Counted from the first letter of the stretch, positions 21,280 through 33,006 are shown. The stretch: DNA of 64,000 nt from Serripes groenlandicus (GCA_031761405.1 JASEVX010000001.1:40351728-40415727); one strand, 5' to 3'. The notes: generated from the sequence alone by a model not told the origin. Translations and numbers: made by a program.

Positions 21280-21529
21280 AATATATCGAGGGTTTGGCGT
21301 GAAACGGTTGTAACTAAAATTGGTAATTTGTTACCAAAGTTAATCACCTCGCCATAAAGTCTTTATAAACGTTAAATCATTTTTCTTGGTAAACAATGGG
21401 AATTTAGGTGCCATTGCTCGTTCTGATCAATGGCACCTGAATTTGCATTGTTTACAAAAGGGTCAAAACTGCCCCTAAACCAGGGTTTTCAAAATAGGTT
21501 TTTAGTTTCCGCCAAGCCCTCGATATACG
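21280..21529 (+). mobile_element. palindromic MITE (family D), copy 1
   Basis: Inverted ends TCGAGGGTTTGGCG and CGCCAAGCCCTCGA are flanked by TATA on both sides. The interior has long imperfect dyad symmetry around GTGCCATTGCTCG / CAATGGCACC. Inserted in the Harbinger right part. Copy 2 is at 55906-56160. Confidence 0.85.
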
Positions 21530-22124
21530 AATCGGTTAAGAACTTCACGAACTGATTACGATTCAACTACGAGTGGTCTGTGTGGAATAATGGCATTAGC
21601 CGCATTTCTTCTTTTGACGAATTGTTTTCAATTCTACCCAATTATTATAAAGGGTTAAAGCGACTGAACTCCAGATACCCAACTGTCGAAAAAAAATAAA
21701 ATTTCCAATTTTAAGAAAATAAGTGTTATTTTTGTATTTGGGGCATTAAAATATGATAACTGACATATTACATACCCCTATAATCAGTGAGATTTTCTTG
21801 TTTTCGATACTTTTCCCATCGCAAATTCTACCCTGTCAGTAACGGGGTAAGTATTTTTAAATAGGAAACCCCTTCATCGGGACAATTGAAAACAACTCAA
21901 GTTCACTTTATTGATAATAAACGATACATTTTCTACCTGGTTTTACTTGGATAGCATAAAGAATAACCTTTAGGGCGAATTCGATTTATTTTTTATTTTT
22001 CGTGCCATCTGGATTTCAGTCGCTTTAAAAAGAACCGATTAGCAGGCTGATCCGAACCTACACTAGGCACGACTGTCAACTTGTCATTTGATCTACATCC
22101 AACATATCCCGAGAATCTGGGATT

Positions 22125-22262
22125 TGGAAAGGGGTGTCCCCAGTCGCCGCGGTCATGATGGAGTACTATGAACAAGGTACACTTCCTAGTCTAGTACTTA
22201 CTGGTTTGTTATTACGAAGAATAATGTTGTACACAGCGTAAAGCCCAATTAAAACAAACAAA
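22125..22262 (+). mobile_element. SINE 3' fragment
   Basis: GGTGTCCCCAGTCGCCGCGG to CACTTCCTAGTC and ACAGCGTAAAGCCC, ending in (AAAC)n. A relative of the CTCGGGCATGGCACACTTCC stretch near 32620. Confidence 0.5.
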
Positions 22263-22300
22263 CAAACAAACCATTTACTATAGGCATACAAAGGACTTGA

Positions 22301-22508
22301 TTAACCCTTTCCCAAAGCTGCTGCAGGCGACTTTTTAAAATATTGCGGGAAAAGTTGAAATAGCTCCTAATGAGCAATTACACCTTTTGTCACACAGTTT
22401 AAAACTTGATTTGATTATTATCCCCTTTTATGGAGATTTTCCATGTGTTTACGTAAATGTTATGAAAGTCGTCTGCTGCAGATTTGTTGTATGTGGGTTA
22501 AAGGGTTA
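22301..22508 (+). mobile_element. P element, 208 bp
   Basis: TTAACCCTTTCCCAAAGCTG (end-proximal deletion) to GTGGGTTAAAGGGTTAA. Confidence 0.82.
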
Positions 22509-22750
22509 AACCGGTGTGTCATGCTCCACAGGGGTACTAGTTCGTAAATTGTTCAGTAAATAATGGCAGCATTATTTCCGTTATATCTCGGCGGCATGCA
22601 TCTTATCCTGTGTGACCTGACTGACCAGTACAAGGCAAGGAAACGGGCATTGGCAAAGAAAAAACTACAACTCGAGCAGTGATCGAATCCGCAACTCCTC
22701 AATTCTGACAACTAGGTCAAGGCGGGTTCCTGTCTGTTTATTTTGCTATA

Positions 22751-22951
22751 TTAACCCTTTCCCACATACGACAATACTGCAGACGACTTTGAACATATTC
22801 TGTCAACAAATAGAACATCTCTATAATTGAATGGACTAAAAGTGTATGACTAAAAGTGGAAAACATTGTGACAAAAGGAGAAATTGCTCGTTTTGAGCAA
22901 TTTCTTTTTTTGTCGCCATGTTTTCAAAAAGAGGTCTGCTGCAGAGGCGTG
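22751..22951 (-). mobile_element. P element, right end missing
   Basis: TTAACCCTTTCCCACATACG to GGTCTGCTGCAGAGGCGTGA. It includes a small AAAAGTGTATGAC duplication. Confidence 0.82.
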
Positions 22952-23330
22952 ATATAGTCAGTCAAAATGGGTTCTTGTTTCATTTTTTTAATTTAGTTTT
23001 TTTTCTGCCCTATATCGTCTGTGGTGACTTCTGTGAGCATTTCAGTAGCAAAATATGACTGATCTTGATGGTAAAATAAACGTATTTTCTAGGAATTTTG
23101 AGATGGTAAAATGTGTAAAAATTTTCGTCAAATCTATCAAGTCAGATATGTTGTTTTATACTTACCCCTACCCCATGTCAAGTTTTTATTGCAGATTTGA
23201 ACTTCTTAAAATTTCAGTACTGGACTTTCGCCTATGACTTGGTTCAATCAATTATATGGATTTCAAGTACGTCCCTTTGGACTTAATTATTTTCATTTCG
23301 AAGTCAAGAGAGTATAAATAGCAGCTGATT

Positions 23331-23556
23331 AGACCGTTCCCACATACAGACGCATTGTAACGCCTCTGTAGCATACGCCTTTAGATAATATTGTGGCGAA
23401 AGAAGAAATTGCTCGTACTGAGCAATTTCTTCTTTTGCCACAATATTTTCAACTAAAATCAAGCATTATACGTTCCTTGATAGCGATTTTTCTTATTTTG
23501 CCAAATGCTTTCGAAATCCTCTGCTGCCGATTTTTTTGGTATTTGGGAAAGGGTTT
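23331..23556 (+). mobile_element. decayed P element, near full length
   Basis: GACCGTTCCCACATACAG to TTGGGAAAGGGTTT. The hairpin GAAATTGCTCGTACTGAGCA is intact. Confidence 0.7.
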
Positions 23557-25730
23557 ATCCGATGTGTAACTGTTAGCATCGTCTGCTATAAAAACAACAC
23601 AAGCACAAAATTAATCATCTATTTGAAAATAAAATGGTGAAAGATTTACATACAGACTTGAAAACTTTATGGGAACAGAGAAATGAAAATTTATTATATT
23701 TAGGGTAACATTATCTTAAGTCGTCTGCTACATTTGTTCACTGGCAACAATAATAGCGTCATTATGAGGAAAGGGGATATCATGTAATTGGTGCTAAAGT
23801 TCAATGTTTGCAAAATGATTTCTTTTCTTTAGGAGAGTGTTGTTTCTGTGCTTCAAAAGTTAACCCTTTGCCTCTATTACTTAACTCTTCTCACATTCTG
23901 TCGCCTGTGCTGCAGAATACTTTTTTTCATAAAATGGTCTAGAAGTAATCTTCTTTACTGAAAGTTGATCATTATATGCTGTTTATGCGCAGACTAATAT
24001 GTATGTATGTATGCAGAACGTTTGTTAGGGAGATACAGGAGCAAAAATGTGGGCGGTGTAATTATGTATGTACCTTATTTACATGTACATGTCTCAAATA
24101 TACAGACAGTTCATCCAAACTAATAAGAGCTTACCCCTTGATGTACAGAGCAATCTGACCATGTTAAGTGAGAAAGGAGGTTGAAAACTTTCCCACATGC
24201 AGACGCAATTGCAGAAAACGAAATTGGAAGAATTGCTGCAAATATAGAAATTGCTCATAATAATTAATTAATCATTTTACCACAATTTTTTCAACACTGA
24301 TATTATACTTTCGTCTATAGAAATTGGCCGTATTTTATTAAAATGTTTTCATGTCATCTGCTGCATGCATGTGGTGTTATACTACTAGTGTCATGCCGAT
24401 AGATTGTGATTGAAGTCCGATGAAGTTCCTCAAATTGTGACATGCATTTCAATATCATGAAAGTTTGGGGGTGAAGTCTGATAAACACTTCGTTCGAGTT
24501 TGGCAACCATTTCTCATCAATATAATTGGAAGCAAAGTCCAATGCGTATTTTGTTTCAGATGAAGTTTTTAAGTCACGTGATGTAAATGCACGTTGATTG
24601 AGGTAATTGCTATAGCCTTAAACAATCCGACATTAAAAGTATCAGAAAGTTTTCAGTGAAACGTAAATCCGCACCAGTATTGGTGAATTAATGCTATAGT
24701 TCATCTTGTTTTTAGAGTTGGCACATATCGCTTTTAACTTGTAACACAAGTACATGTATTGAGTAGACTGCTTGACAACATTAGAGGGAAAACATGGTAC
24801 ATTTTCTGTAGAAGAAAGTGTAATTTTGGAATACTGTTGTAAAACATTATAGCAAAAGAAACAGTAGTATTAGCAAATACTCATTTTGCTACAATGTTTA
24901 CAAAAGTCCGATTTTCCTGGTGGCTGTAAAAATTGTCATATCCATGACATTAGATTGATTGAACGGGGTTTAACGCCGTTTTCAACAAATGTTCAGTCAT
25001 ATTTCGCCACCGGTTCACTACGCATGTATTTCCTTGTGTTTTCATACCAGTACTCTTCCAAACAGATTGTCCAAGTAACTGGCTGTGTTTTAACATAGAC
25101 TGTTAGCACATTGTAGGGAAACGAATGAGTATTGTTATATTGACTCTTATTGGTCGAATTGGAATTCGAACTCACAACGCTCGGCCCATGACATTAGAAA
25201 ATGGCGTCGTAGTTTTCCCCAAAGAAGGCGGTCATTTCATTGCAAAACTTTATTTGATATCACAAAAGATTCCGGTTATTCTGTAAATTACCATAAACAT
25301 TGGATTATAGATAATCAATGCGCCGCCTCGGACGATATGAAGCGGTAATTATTCGCACCTTGTGGCCATCCCACAAATCTGCAGCAGAGGACTTAGACAA
25401 ATTTTTGCTAAAACTATCGGGAAATTTCCTTACAGTTAGGGGTATAGAGATGAAAACATTGAGGCAAAATGAAAAATTGCTCATTGCGTCAGAAAGTGTC
25501 TGCAAAACTACAAACGTTTAATAGGTACACAGAAAATGATTGTTCAGGAGCAAATTCGTTCTCCAAATTTGCCAATCAAAAGTCTAATTTTGACCATATG
25601 GTTAATTTCTGAACACAGGGAACGTTTTCGTACTTGTATAGTTTCGGGCCCTGATCTAAACAATAGACAATGCGGATAGTCAAGCTCCTGGTGGGACTGT
25701 TCGTTTACACAGGATTACACAGTCTTCACT
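23557..25730. other. no gene recognised; scattered P-element relics
   Basis: Decayed P relics at about 24180-24370 (TTTCCCACATGCAGACGC, CATCTGCTGCATG), 24785-24910 and 25370-25505 (CTGCAGCAGAGGACTTAG). Open frames are below 71 codons and show no similarity to known proteins. Confidence 0.5.
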
Positions 25731-25929
25731 TTAACCCTTTCCCTCATAGGACAATTCTGCAGCAGACGACTTTGAACCTATTTTGTCAAAAAATAGAAAA
25801 TCTCTATAATTGAATGGATAACCTATGACTAAAAGTGGAAAACATTGTGGCAATCTTTTGTCACTATGTTTTCAAAAAGCCGTCTTCTGCAGAGGCGTCA
25901 GAAATCGTCTATATGAGGGAAAGGGTTAA
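25731..25929 (-). mobile_element. P element lacking its hairpin
   Basis: TTAACCCTTTCCCTCATAGG to GAGGGAAAGGGTTAA, 199 bp. The deletion runs from TTGTGGCAA to TCTTTTGTCAC. Confidence 0.9.
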
Positions 25930-26087
25930 TTAACGTAGTCCGACGCGACTCACGTTATGTTTTTGAAACAATCCAACCGACGACCAAATGGGACACAAAT
26001 AAGGTTTTTTTCTAACAATGTTTTATGTGCTAGCTACATAAGGCAACAACAAGTCAATGGCCAACGTAGGTTTGGTGAGTGAATAAG

Positions 26088-26393
26088 TTCAGACCACTTC
26101 CAAACTGAGAAGTCGGTAACGACGCGGGCTGTCAATCCAGGGGTTGTGAGTTCGAATCCCGGCTCGGCCAACTTTCTTTCCGACGTTTGACAAAAGTCAT
26201 TGCGACATGCGTCATTCGTCTTCAACCAATGGGCTCAGTCTATGCGGAAAAGCAGCCAGTTGCTTGGGAAGATTGTTGTGTGGAGTACTGGTGTGAGAAA
26301 AACAGGAAACACATGAGTAGGTGAACTGGCCGCCGTGATATGACTGAGAAATTGTTAAAACGGCGTTAAACCCCAATCAATCAATCCAAACTG
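26088..26393 (+). mobile_element. tRNA-derived SINE, type 2
   Basis: B-box-like GAGTTCGAATCCCGGC at 26148 and the tail GGCGTTAAACCCCAATCAATC. The tail is shared with 30175-30272. It does not fold as a functional tRNA. Confidence 0.7.
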
Positions 26394-26639
26394 AGAGTTC
26401 GTTTCCATTGTAAATTTCTACATATTCATGGTTGTGAAAGTTGCACATGCGAATACGTAATATATAAACATGCGTAGCAAGCATTCTTTGGAAATCATAT
26501 TGGTTCTTGTTTTGAAGAATATTGTCAACTTTTGTATTTCCAGGAGCTGCATAGTAATAAAGCGTACAGCAAATATGGTTTAAATCGTTACCATGAAGTC
26601 AAATATATTTCTGTAACAAAGATCAATGAAATCAAAGGT

Positions 26640-26700
26640 TAGTTTAACCCTTCCCCCATATACAATCAATATGCAGCAGAAGACTTTGTAAACGAAAATA
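26640..26700 (-). mobile_element. P-element left fragment
   Basis: TTTAACCCTTCCCCCATATA followed by TGCAGCAGAAGACTTTG. Confidence 0.6.
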
Positions 26701-26714
26701 AGGAAAATATTTTA

Positions 26715-26983
26715 TCCGTCCCACGAGAAAACCAACCGTATGATTGTGAACTCTGCGTAAAGTATCGATCCAGATCAGCCTAAGCATGCCGCGCAGGCTA
26801 ACCCGGACATACACTTTTCGCCTCTTGAGGATTTTCTGTTTCAGGAATCATTACTCTATACTTTTATCCCACTGAGACGGAATGTGTCGGTCCGGATTAG
26901 CCTGCGTGGAATGCGCAGGTTGATCTGGATCGATACATTACGCAGAGTCCACAATGTTGGTTTTCTCGCGGAACGGCTCATAT
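26715..26983 (+). mobile_element. C element 1, full length
   Basis: CCGTCCCACGAGAAAACCAA to TTTTCTCGCGGAACGGCTCA, with internal half-palindromes GATCAGCCT / AGGTTGATCT. The terminal inverted repeat is about 40 bp. Confidence 0.88.
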
Positions 26984-26989
26984 CAATAT

Positions 26990-27218
26990 ATCTGCGTAAT
27001 GTATCGACCAGATCAGCCTGCGCTGTCCGCGCAGACTGATCCGGCCGACACATTCCGTCTAAGGGGGGATAGATAGAGTAGTGATTCCTGAAACAGAAAA
27101 TCCACATGAGGTGAAAAGTGTCTATCCGGGATAGCCTGCGCTACCTGCTTAGGTTGATCCGGGTCGATACTTTACGCAGAGTCGACAATGTTGGTTTTCT
27201 CGCGGAACGGCTCATATG
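26990..27218 (+). mobile_element. C element 2, alternative left end
   Basis: It begins ATCTGCGTAATGTATCGACC, the subfamily start also seen at 35885, 37765 and (reversed) 44335, and ends CGCGGAACGGCTCATATG. Adjacent to copy 1. Confidence 0.82.
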
Positions 27219-27336
27219 TTATTGTTAGTATTGTTCATATATGTCTATGATGCACTGGAACTGTTTGATTCGACCATTATTGTTAGTATTGTTCATATAT
27301 GTCTATGATGCACTGGAACTGTTTGATTCGACCATT
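27219..27336. repeat. 58-bp tandem duplication
   Basis: ATTGTTAGTATTGTTCATAT through GTTTGATTCGACCAT occurs twice in direct succession without differences. Confidence 0.9.
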
Positions 27337-27639
27337 TTGGGTATTTAACCCCCCTGTATGATAGTGAAAATAGAGTACGTTGGTAAACAGTTTTTACCAA
27401 TCTGATTGTGTGCAAAATGACGGGAACCATCATCGCGGATTGATTTCTTTCTCGCATTATATATGAACCTCATTTTCTTTGTATTATTTTAAAGCTAATA
27501 GTTAGCTCTTTTCAATGATATAAGGTGTTCTACCTGTAAACAATGGGGGAAACCCCTTGACAATACTATAAGAAAGTAAAATGTGTACTAACTACGCTCA
27601 TGAAGTGGATAAGCTTGTTAGATGTAAGCCGGCGAAGGC

Positions 27640-27647
27640 TATATAAA
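27640..27647 (+). promoter_or_regulatory. TATA box of the secreted triple-repeat gene
   Basis: GGCTATATAAACGAC, 42 bp before the ATG at 27682. The implied start of transcription near 27668-27672 leaves a 5' leader of only about 10-15 bases. Confidence 0.72.
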
Positions 27648-27681
27648 CGACTCGATACTTGGATCTAACATATAATCAACG

Positions 27682-28941
27682 ATGGTGAACCAACTACCGC
27701 TTATATTCCTGCTTTTAACTGGTTATTATATGAACCAAGTTCTTGGAGAAGAAGATGGATGGAGAGACGTGTTATCTAAGGACGGAGATAAGCCTATGAC
27801 AACGGAAGAACGCGTAGCGGAAAACGAAAAGGCGATTCTCGTTATGACAGAAACCATCACAATATTGCGAAGTGAAATCGAAAGCTTGAAGACCTGTGCA
27901 CAGTGTGAAGAAACTGCCGGTTATCATTTCAAACCACCCAGCTTTATGAGTGATTGGATCGAGATGAAATCTCAAGACTTCAATAGTCGACATGGTATCG
28001 TTGTTGAGCACGGTCTTAGTGGAATTCCGTACAAGGTGGATGTCTTGGTAGAAGCGATTGACGGCCCAAATGAAGGCTGGAAATTTCATGCCGATTCGAC
28101 ATTACAGATAAGCGGGATCATGTACTATTACAACGAAACACACGTGAAAATGTTTGCCCCTTTCCCCACTGCTCCTATAAACACAGGGGCTAATGAAAAC
28201 AGCAAAATCGGTTCAAACCACCAGATATCTGAAAAATCTATGGTACGATTCAAAGCGTGGAGCGCGGAGGACATGCCACCAGTAAGCTTTAAGTCAGATT
28301 GGCTTCCATTAGACGTTAAAAATAGCAGTACATCGTTCTACGAGCTATTTCACGGTTTCAACGATTATCCAGCTTTGGTGAATGTTCAGATCCGCATGAC
28401 GGGTGCTTTTGGTACTTTAATCTTCGAAGGGGTTGGATCAACGCTTCTGTTCCAGGAGTATATTACTGGTGGTAGCGTTGCTTGGGCACATAGTAATAAC
28501 TCCGTAAGAATCTGGTCTGCTTACGTCGCGGACCAAAGCGACCCAAAGTGGGAAGCGGAGGCAAGCGTTAGGGTTCTGGCATGGTCGCAAAAAATCGTAA
28601 AGAGTGATCAAGATTTTTTTGTTGGAAAATCGGACATAGGACAGGATCAGTTTGGACTTGTACATAACGAAATCACGGATGTCGACATATTCTCCATTTA
28701 TACGGAAGCGCTAAGTGGACCAAATGAAGGCTTCCGCTTTCAGGGTTATGCGGCTGCACATAGTAGAAGGCCAGACAAGTGTGGAACTGTGTTTGCATAC
28801 ATCTCCACCGGTCAAGTTCGAGCATGGAATCTCGGTTTCTACATAAACATACAGACGCCGTACGGTGATGGGCATTATACTCAGAGTTCTAACGATGCAG
28901 CTTTCGTGGGAACGTTGTTGAAAACTCGACCGTCTCTTTGA
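27682..28941 (+). CDS. secreted 419-residue protein with three tandem domains, intronless
   Basis: A single open frame. Residues 1-22 are a signal peptide (hydrophobic LPLIFLLLTGYY, likely cut after VLG). Residues 40-75 form a short coiled coil ending in CAQC, which could pair chains. Three repeats of about 110 residues follow: roughly 86-199, 200-306 and 307-419. Repeats 1 and 2 start SFMSDW / SFKSDW and end MVRFKAWS / SVRVLAWS; repeats 1 and 3 share EAIDGPNEGWKF / EALSGPNEGFRF. N-glycosylation sites include NET (151) and NSS (214). I do not recognise the domain. The intronless structure, TATA box and short leader suggest a highly expressed extracellular product. Flanked by C elements but not broken. 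Confidence 0.85.
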   Translation: MVNQLPLIFLLLTGYYMNQVLGEEDGWRDVLSKDGDKPMTTEERVAENEKAILVMTETITILRSEIESLKTCAQCEETAGYHFKPPSFMSDWIEMKSQDFNSRHGIVVEHGLSGIPYKVDVLVEAIDGPNEGWKFHADSTLQISGIMYYYNETHVKMFAPFPTAPINTGANENSKIGSNHQISEKSMVRFKAWSAEDMPPVSFKSDWLPLDVKNSSTSFYELFHGFNDYPALVNVQIRMTGAFGTLIFEGVGSTLLFQEYITGGSVAWAHSNNSVRIWSAYVADQSDPKWEAEASVRVLAWSQKIVKSDQDFFVGKSDIGQDQFGLVHNEITDVDIFSIYTEALSGPNEGFRFQGYAAAHSRRPDKCGTVFAYISTGQVRAWNLGFYINIQTPYGDGHYTQSSNDAAFVGTLLKTRPSL

Positions 28942-29613
28942 CAATATATTAATATGTCATAGATAAACTTTGCTTGTGCTTGCATTATAAAAACAGGATT
29001 ATATACTAATGAAAGATCAATCAAACGATGAACGTCAATATCTAACAACTTTTCCTACTTTCAGACGCTTTAGAGTGCATCTACAGCAAGCGATTTTTGA
29101 AAACATTGTGGCAAAAGGAGAATTTGCTCATGATGCTTTCGTTAACAAAGGATTTCGATAGTCTTAGATCATTTAAACGTCGACTGCTGCAGATGTGCAA
29201 GGGCGGGAGTGTAATTGTTTCGATACTCTTCGCTATTGTTTATGCAAATTGTCTTTGTGTTTGCTAAAGACAATGCTTTTACTACTGCAATCATTCAAAC
29301 GAATTTCATTTATAAATACATGTGACCAAATTTATATTGATTAAAGTATGTTTATCTTAATTCATGTTTACAAATTTATATTCACCACGTCAGGCGAAAT
29401 GGGATTTTGTTACATTTGTGGTCATTGGATATTCAGGAGAGATTGTACATGCACACAGTGTCACACGAGCCTTCACCCTTAGCCTAGATATCAAATAGAC
29501 CTTATGAATCTTCTGACAAAAAAAAAAAAAATGGATCCCTATCCCTCAATGTTTCTTTAAATGTTGGAAAACTAGAGGGTCACTAAGACCATACATTCTC
29601 CATACTTGGTTCA
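28942..29613. other. downstream region with one P relic
   Basis: 29046-29200 is a decayed P element (CTACAGCAAGCGATTTTTG, ATTGTGGCAAAAGGAGAA, CGACTGCTGCAGATG). No AATAAA was seen soon after the stop of the preceding gene; the rest is featureless. Confidence 0.5.
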
Positions 29614-29833
29614 CATATGAGCCGTCCCGCTAGAAAACCAACATCGACCCGGATCAGCCTAGACACTTTTCGCCTCCTGAGGATTTTCTGTTTCAGGAAT
29701 CATTACTCTATACCTCTATCCCCCTGAGACGAAATGTGTCGGCTCGGATCAGTCTGCGCGGACCGCGCAGGCTGATCTGGGTCGATACAAAGGCTAGGCC
29801 ATAATGTTGGTTTTCTCGCGGGCCGGCTCTTAT
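29614..29833 (+). mobile_element. C element 3
   Basis: ATATGAGCCGTCCCGCTAGA to TTTTCTCGCGGGCCGGCTCT. An internal deletion after ACCAACAT removes the CTCTGCGTAAAG block. Confidence 0.88.
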
Positions 29834-30174
29834 CTTGTTTATTGGTAGTTCTCACTGGCATGTACATGTCAATAGTGTTGATATCGATTTGAGCCAATAC
29901 GAAAAGAAGGAATTAACTGGCCTTTCCAAAAACTGTGTATACTAAAAAAACGTCTCGGTGACTTTTAAATAGTCTACCTGATTTGCCATGTTAGACCAAC
30001 CTGCATTGGAAAACACAATATGAATTAATTGTACATCTGAATGTTGTAAGTGCAGTTTGATGCAGTGTTGATAGCATTATGGGAAAAGGAGAAAATATTG
30101 GTTTTGGTCAAATCGAGCAATTTCCTCTACTCCAAAACGTATTGAAAAGTCGTCTGCTAAAAAGTACTGTTGTG

Positions 30175-30272
30175 TGGAGTACTAGTATTAGTAAGTCAGA
30201 GTATATGAACTGGCCGCTTTGATATGACTGCAAAAAATGTTAAAAACAGCGTTAAATCCTAATCAATCAATC
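30175..30272 (+). mobile_element. SINE type 2, tail fragment
   Basis: GTGTGGAGTACTAGTATTAG to AGCGTTAAATCCTAATCAAT, matching the last third of 26088-26393. Confidence 0.65.
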
Positions 30273-30382
30273 CTTCCACTTCATTTGTTTTTTTTTGTTC
30301 GCTATATATACAAAAAGAAGATCGATTTTAACCTTTCCAGTTAGTTGATGGGTAAAGACAAAATAATAGACTTTGCACACTC

Positions 30383-30620
30383 CATCGATGGTGTAGTGGA
30401 AGAATGTCCGCCTCGGGGTGCAGGAGGTCATGGGCTCGATCCCTGGTCGGGTGATCCGAAATACTTTAAATATGGTACTATAATGGCTTACCATCTTGGC
30501 ACTCAGGAGTGTTGGGTTAGCAATACGACTGACTCGCTGGTATCAGGATAAATGGACCAGTAGAATTACCCAGGAAACGCCGGGATATAACTGCTAGAGT
30601 GTTGAAAGCGGCGTAAAATG
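30383..30620 (+). mobile_element. tRNA-derived SINE, type 1 (single head)
   Basis: ATCGATGGTGTAGTGGAAGA (A-box region), GGGCTCGATCCCTGG (B-box region), body GTTAGCAATACGACTGACTC and tail GTTGAAAGCGGCGTAAA. It shows the unamplified state of the element at 5681-6291. Confidence 0.8.
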
Positions 30621-30900
30621 TGTCGCATTTGCTGCAAATGCGCTTTGAAAACATTATGACAAAAGAGACAAAAAGCGCATTTCCCATATTGCCACAATAT
30701 AGTCAACTCTTTTCAATAATCATACATTCACTTGAAGAGCTTACCAATTTTTCTGTCGATATGTAACAGTCAACTGTGCAAGAACAGGCTTTTGCCTCAA
30801 TGTTTTCAACTCTATTCAAAATGGACTTTTACCTTAAGAGATTTTCCGTATGTCATGAAGATGTTTTCGAAGTCGTCTGTTGCAGACTTGATGTATGTGG
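30621..30900. mobile_element. two overlapping decayed P elements
   Basis: CATTATGACAAAAGAGAC..., CTGTGCAAGAACAGG and GTCGTCTGTTGCAGACTTGA...TATGTGG are right-part P sequence. Boundaries are unclear. Confidence 0.45.
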
Positions 30901-31025
30901 CAATGGAATGAGTAATGTCGTTACGTAGAATCAACACGATCGCATTTCGCCTGACTTGATGTATCTGGCAATGGAATAAGTAATGTCGTTACGTAGAATC
31001 AACACGATCGCATTTCGCCTGACGT
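30890..31025. repeat. 67-bp tandem duplication
   Basis: GACTTGATGTAT(G/C)TGGCAATGGAAT(G/A)AG through CACGATCGCATTTCGCCT occurs twice with two differences. Confidence 0.9.
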
Positions 31026-31199
31026 GGCATTGCATGTATTCTTGCTTGACCTTATACTAAGTATTTAGATATCAATAAACAGATAAGTATGCTCATTTAA
31101 GTTGTTTATTCATTTTTATTCTATAAAACTCAACTACATTTATATAACTGAGAATACAAATTTTCGTCTGCATTAAAAATGTATTTGAAAAACAATGTT

Positions 31200-31330
31200 A
31201 CATTGTGGAGGAGAGGTAAAGGGTCGATCTCTCGTACCAAACGTCCCGAGTTCGAGTCCCGTGATGAGCGGGTTGTGTCTTTGGGATTTTTCCATACATG
31301 ACTTTATTATTTACTACAAACTTGTCATGG
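31200..31330 (+). mobile_element. tRNA-like SINE head
   Basis: B-box-like CGAGTTCGAGTCCCG at 31248, preceded by GGAGGAGAGGTAAAGGGTCG. No tRNA cloverleaf forms. Confidence 0.5.
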
Positions 31331-33006
31331 ATGAAAGCAAAGGAGAACCCCGCATTTCAAGCCAAACACCTGTACACTCAACTCAATCAACACATCTCTA
31401 CCCATCGACTAACTGGAAATGTTAAATGTATCATCTGTTTTGGTATACATTCGGGAATTTTGATATTCTTTTTGATTCGATGAGTAAACCGATGTTAGTA
31501 TACGGGGCGGAACTTCGAGGAGCATTGAACAAGCACTTATTTAATTTGCAAGGATATTTAAGGAGTTAGTAATCTGTAAATGACTACATCATTGGATGAA
31601 TGAGACAGATTACCACATTGCTTGTATACAGTACTTTATGTACAGTTTTACAAATGGCTGCACATAGATACCTTAAAACTGTTATTTAATGTAAAAAAAA
31701 AGGCATGGTGATTTGGGAAGGGTGTATTGGGCTACATGTGTTAGCATATATTGTACCGGTACGGCTTTGGATACGTGTAGGTAAACCAGATAATTGGTCA
31801 ATTGAATATGTTCTTTTTTTTAATTAAGGCTTTGTGGACATCAATATGAGACAAAAAGTATATACGAATCATCGCGATGTGATGCAAACAAACAATTTAA
31901 CCCTTTTCCACATACAACTCACTTGCAGCAGACGACTTTGGAAACATGTGGACAAAAATATAGAAAATCATTATAAATGACTATATATTTACTAAAAAAT
32001 AGTGGAAAACATTGTGGCAAAGGAGAAATTGCTCGGTTTTCTTTAAAAATTATTAATAAAAACGAGGACCATTATCGTCTTGTTTTGCTCACCTGTGTAA
32101 CATAACTTTGATAGTTGTCCATGTACATATAAGGAAATCAAGCAGCTGATAACTTTCAAACCAGTATAATTGCTCAAATTGACATTTTTAGCTCGTCTGG
32201 GTGTTGTTTTACGAGCTATAGTCGTCATTTGATCGTCATCGGTGTCGTTGTCGTTGGCTGCGATGTTTAGGTCACTAACATGGAAACTATCAAACCTAAT
32301 ACTTTGAAACTTGAAAAATGTGTTCATCTAATACCCTTCTTCACATTGTATGCTAAAGATGCTAATTGTGGCCTGTTTTTTGGGGTTTTGTCAATTTTGA
32401 GAATTGGCGGTGTTGGTTAAGTTCTGCATTTAGGTCACTTACATGGAAACTATCAAACCTAATACTTTGAAACTTGTAAAACTTGTTCAGCCTAGAACTT
32501 TCGGAAAAGAATACTTTCAAAGTTTTGGCAACTTCCCTCTTTTTAATGCGGCATGATCCAAAGTTCTACATTGCATGCAATTCAATGAACACCATTGAAA
32601 GAGGACCGTGGTCGTGGCGGAGTACCCTCGGGCATGGCACACTTCCTAGTCAGTTCATCACAAAATAACACAAATTAAAATACCAATAAGTGTTTGTAGC
32701 TCAATCCGAAGGAATAGTACAGGTCCTTGTTTGGTCTCTTATTTCGAATTCAACGGAGTTCGACCTTTACACCAAATTCCCGAGACCAACGGCACATACA
32801 TGTAAGCAAGAATCTTGTGTGACAGTGTTTTTGTTTGGCAGTATGGCGTGTGGGTTTCCCAGTCACCTGATTACTGACATGTATATTGGTGAAGGTTAAA
32901 CTACATAATCCTAAGCTACTAGCTACATGTTTTAATATTTTGAAATAATACAGGTACAACTTCAAAAATACACACATGTCATTAAAAAGAAATCGGGCTT
33001 AATTGT
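31331..33006. other. no gene recognised
   Basis: Contains the P half-copy below, a short duplication (GGAAACTATCAAACCTAATA at about 32281 and 32443) and a SINE-like stretch GTCGTGGCGGAGTACCCTCG near 32611. Open frames are below 95 codons. Confidence 0.5.
31897..32038 (-). mobile_element. P element, left half
   Basis: TTAACCCTTTTCCACATACA to GGAGAAATTGCTCGGTTTTC; the right half is absent. Confidence 0.78.

Larger units (their letters stand above)
19190..21590 (+). mobile_element. decayed PIF/Harbinger DNA transposon
   Basis: The transposase remnant (19391-20600, +) and the convergent second-ORF remnant (21048-21221, -) share the two-gene layout of Harbinger elements. AACGAATTC/ACGAAT-rich terminal stretches flank both sides. 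The exact ends and the 3-bp target duplication were not resolved. The right part is split by a palindromic element (21280-21529). Confidence 0.75.
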
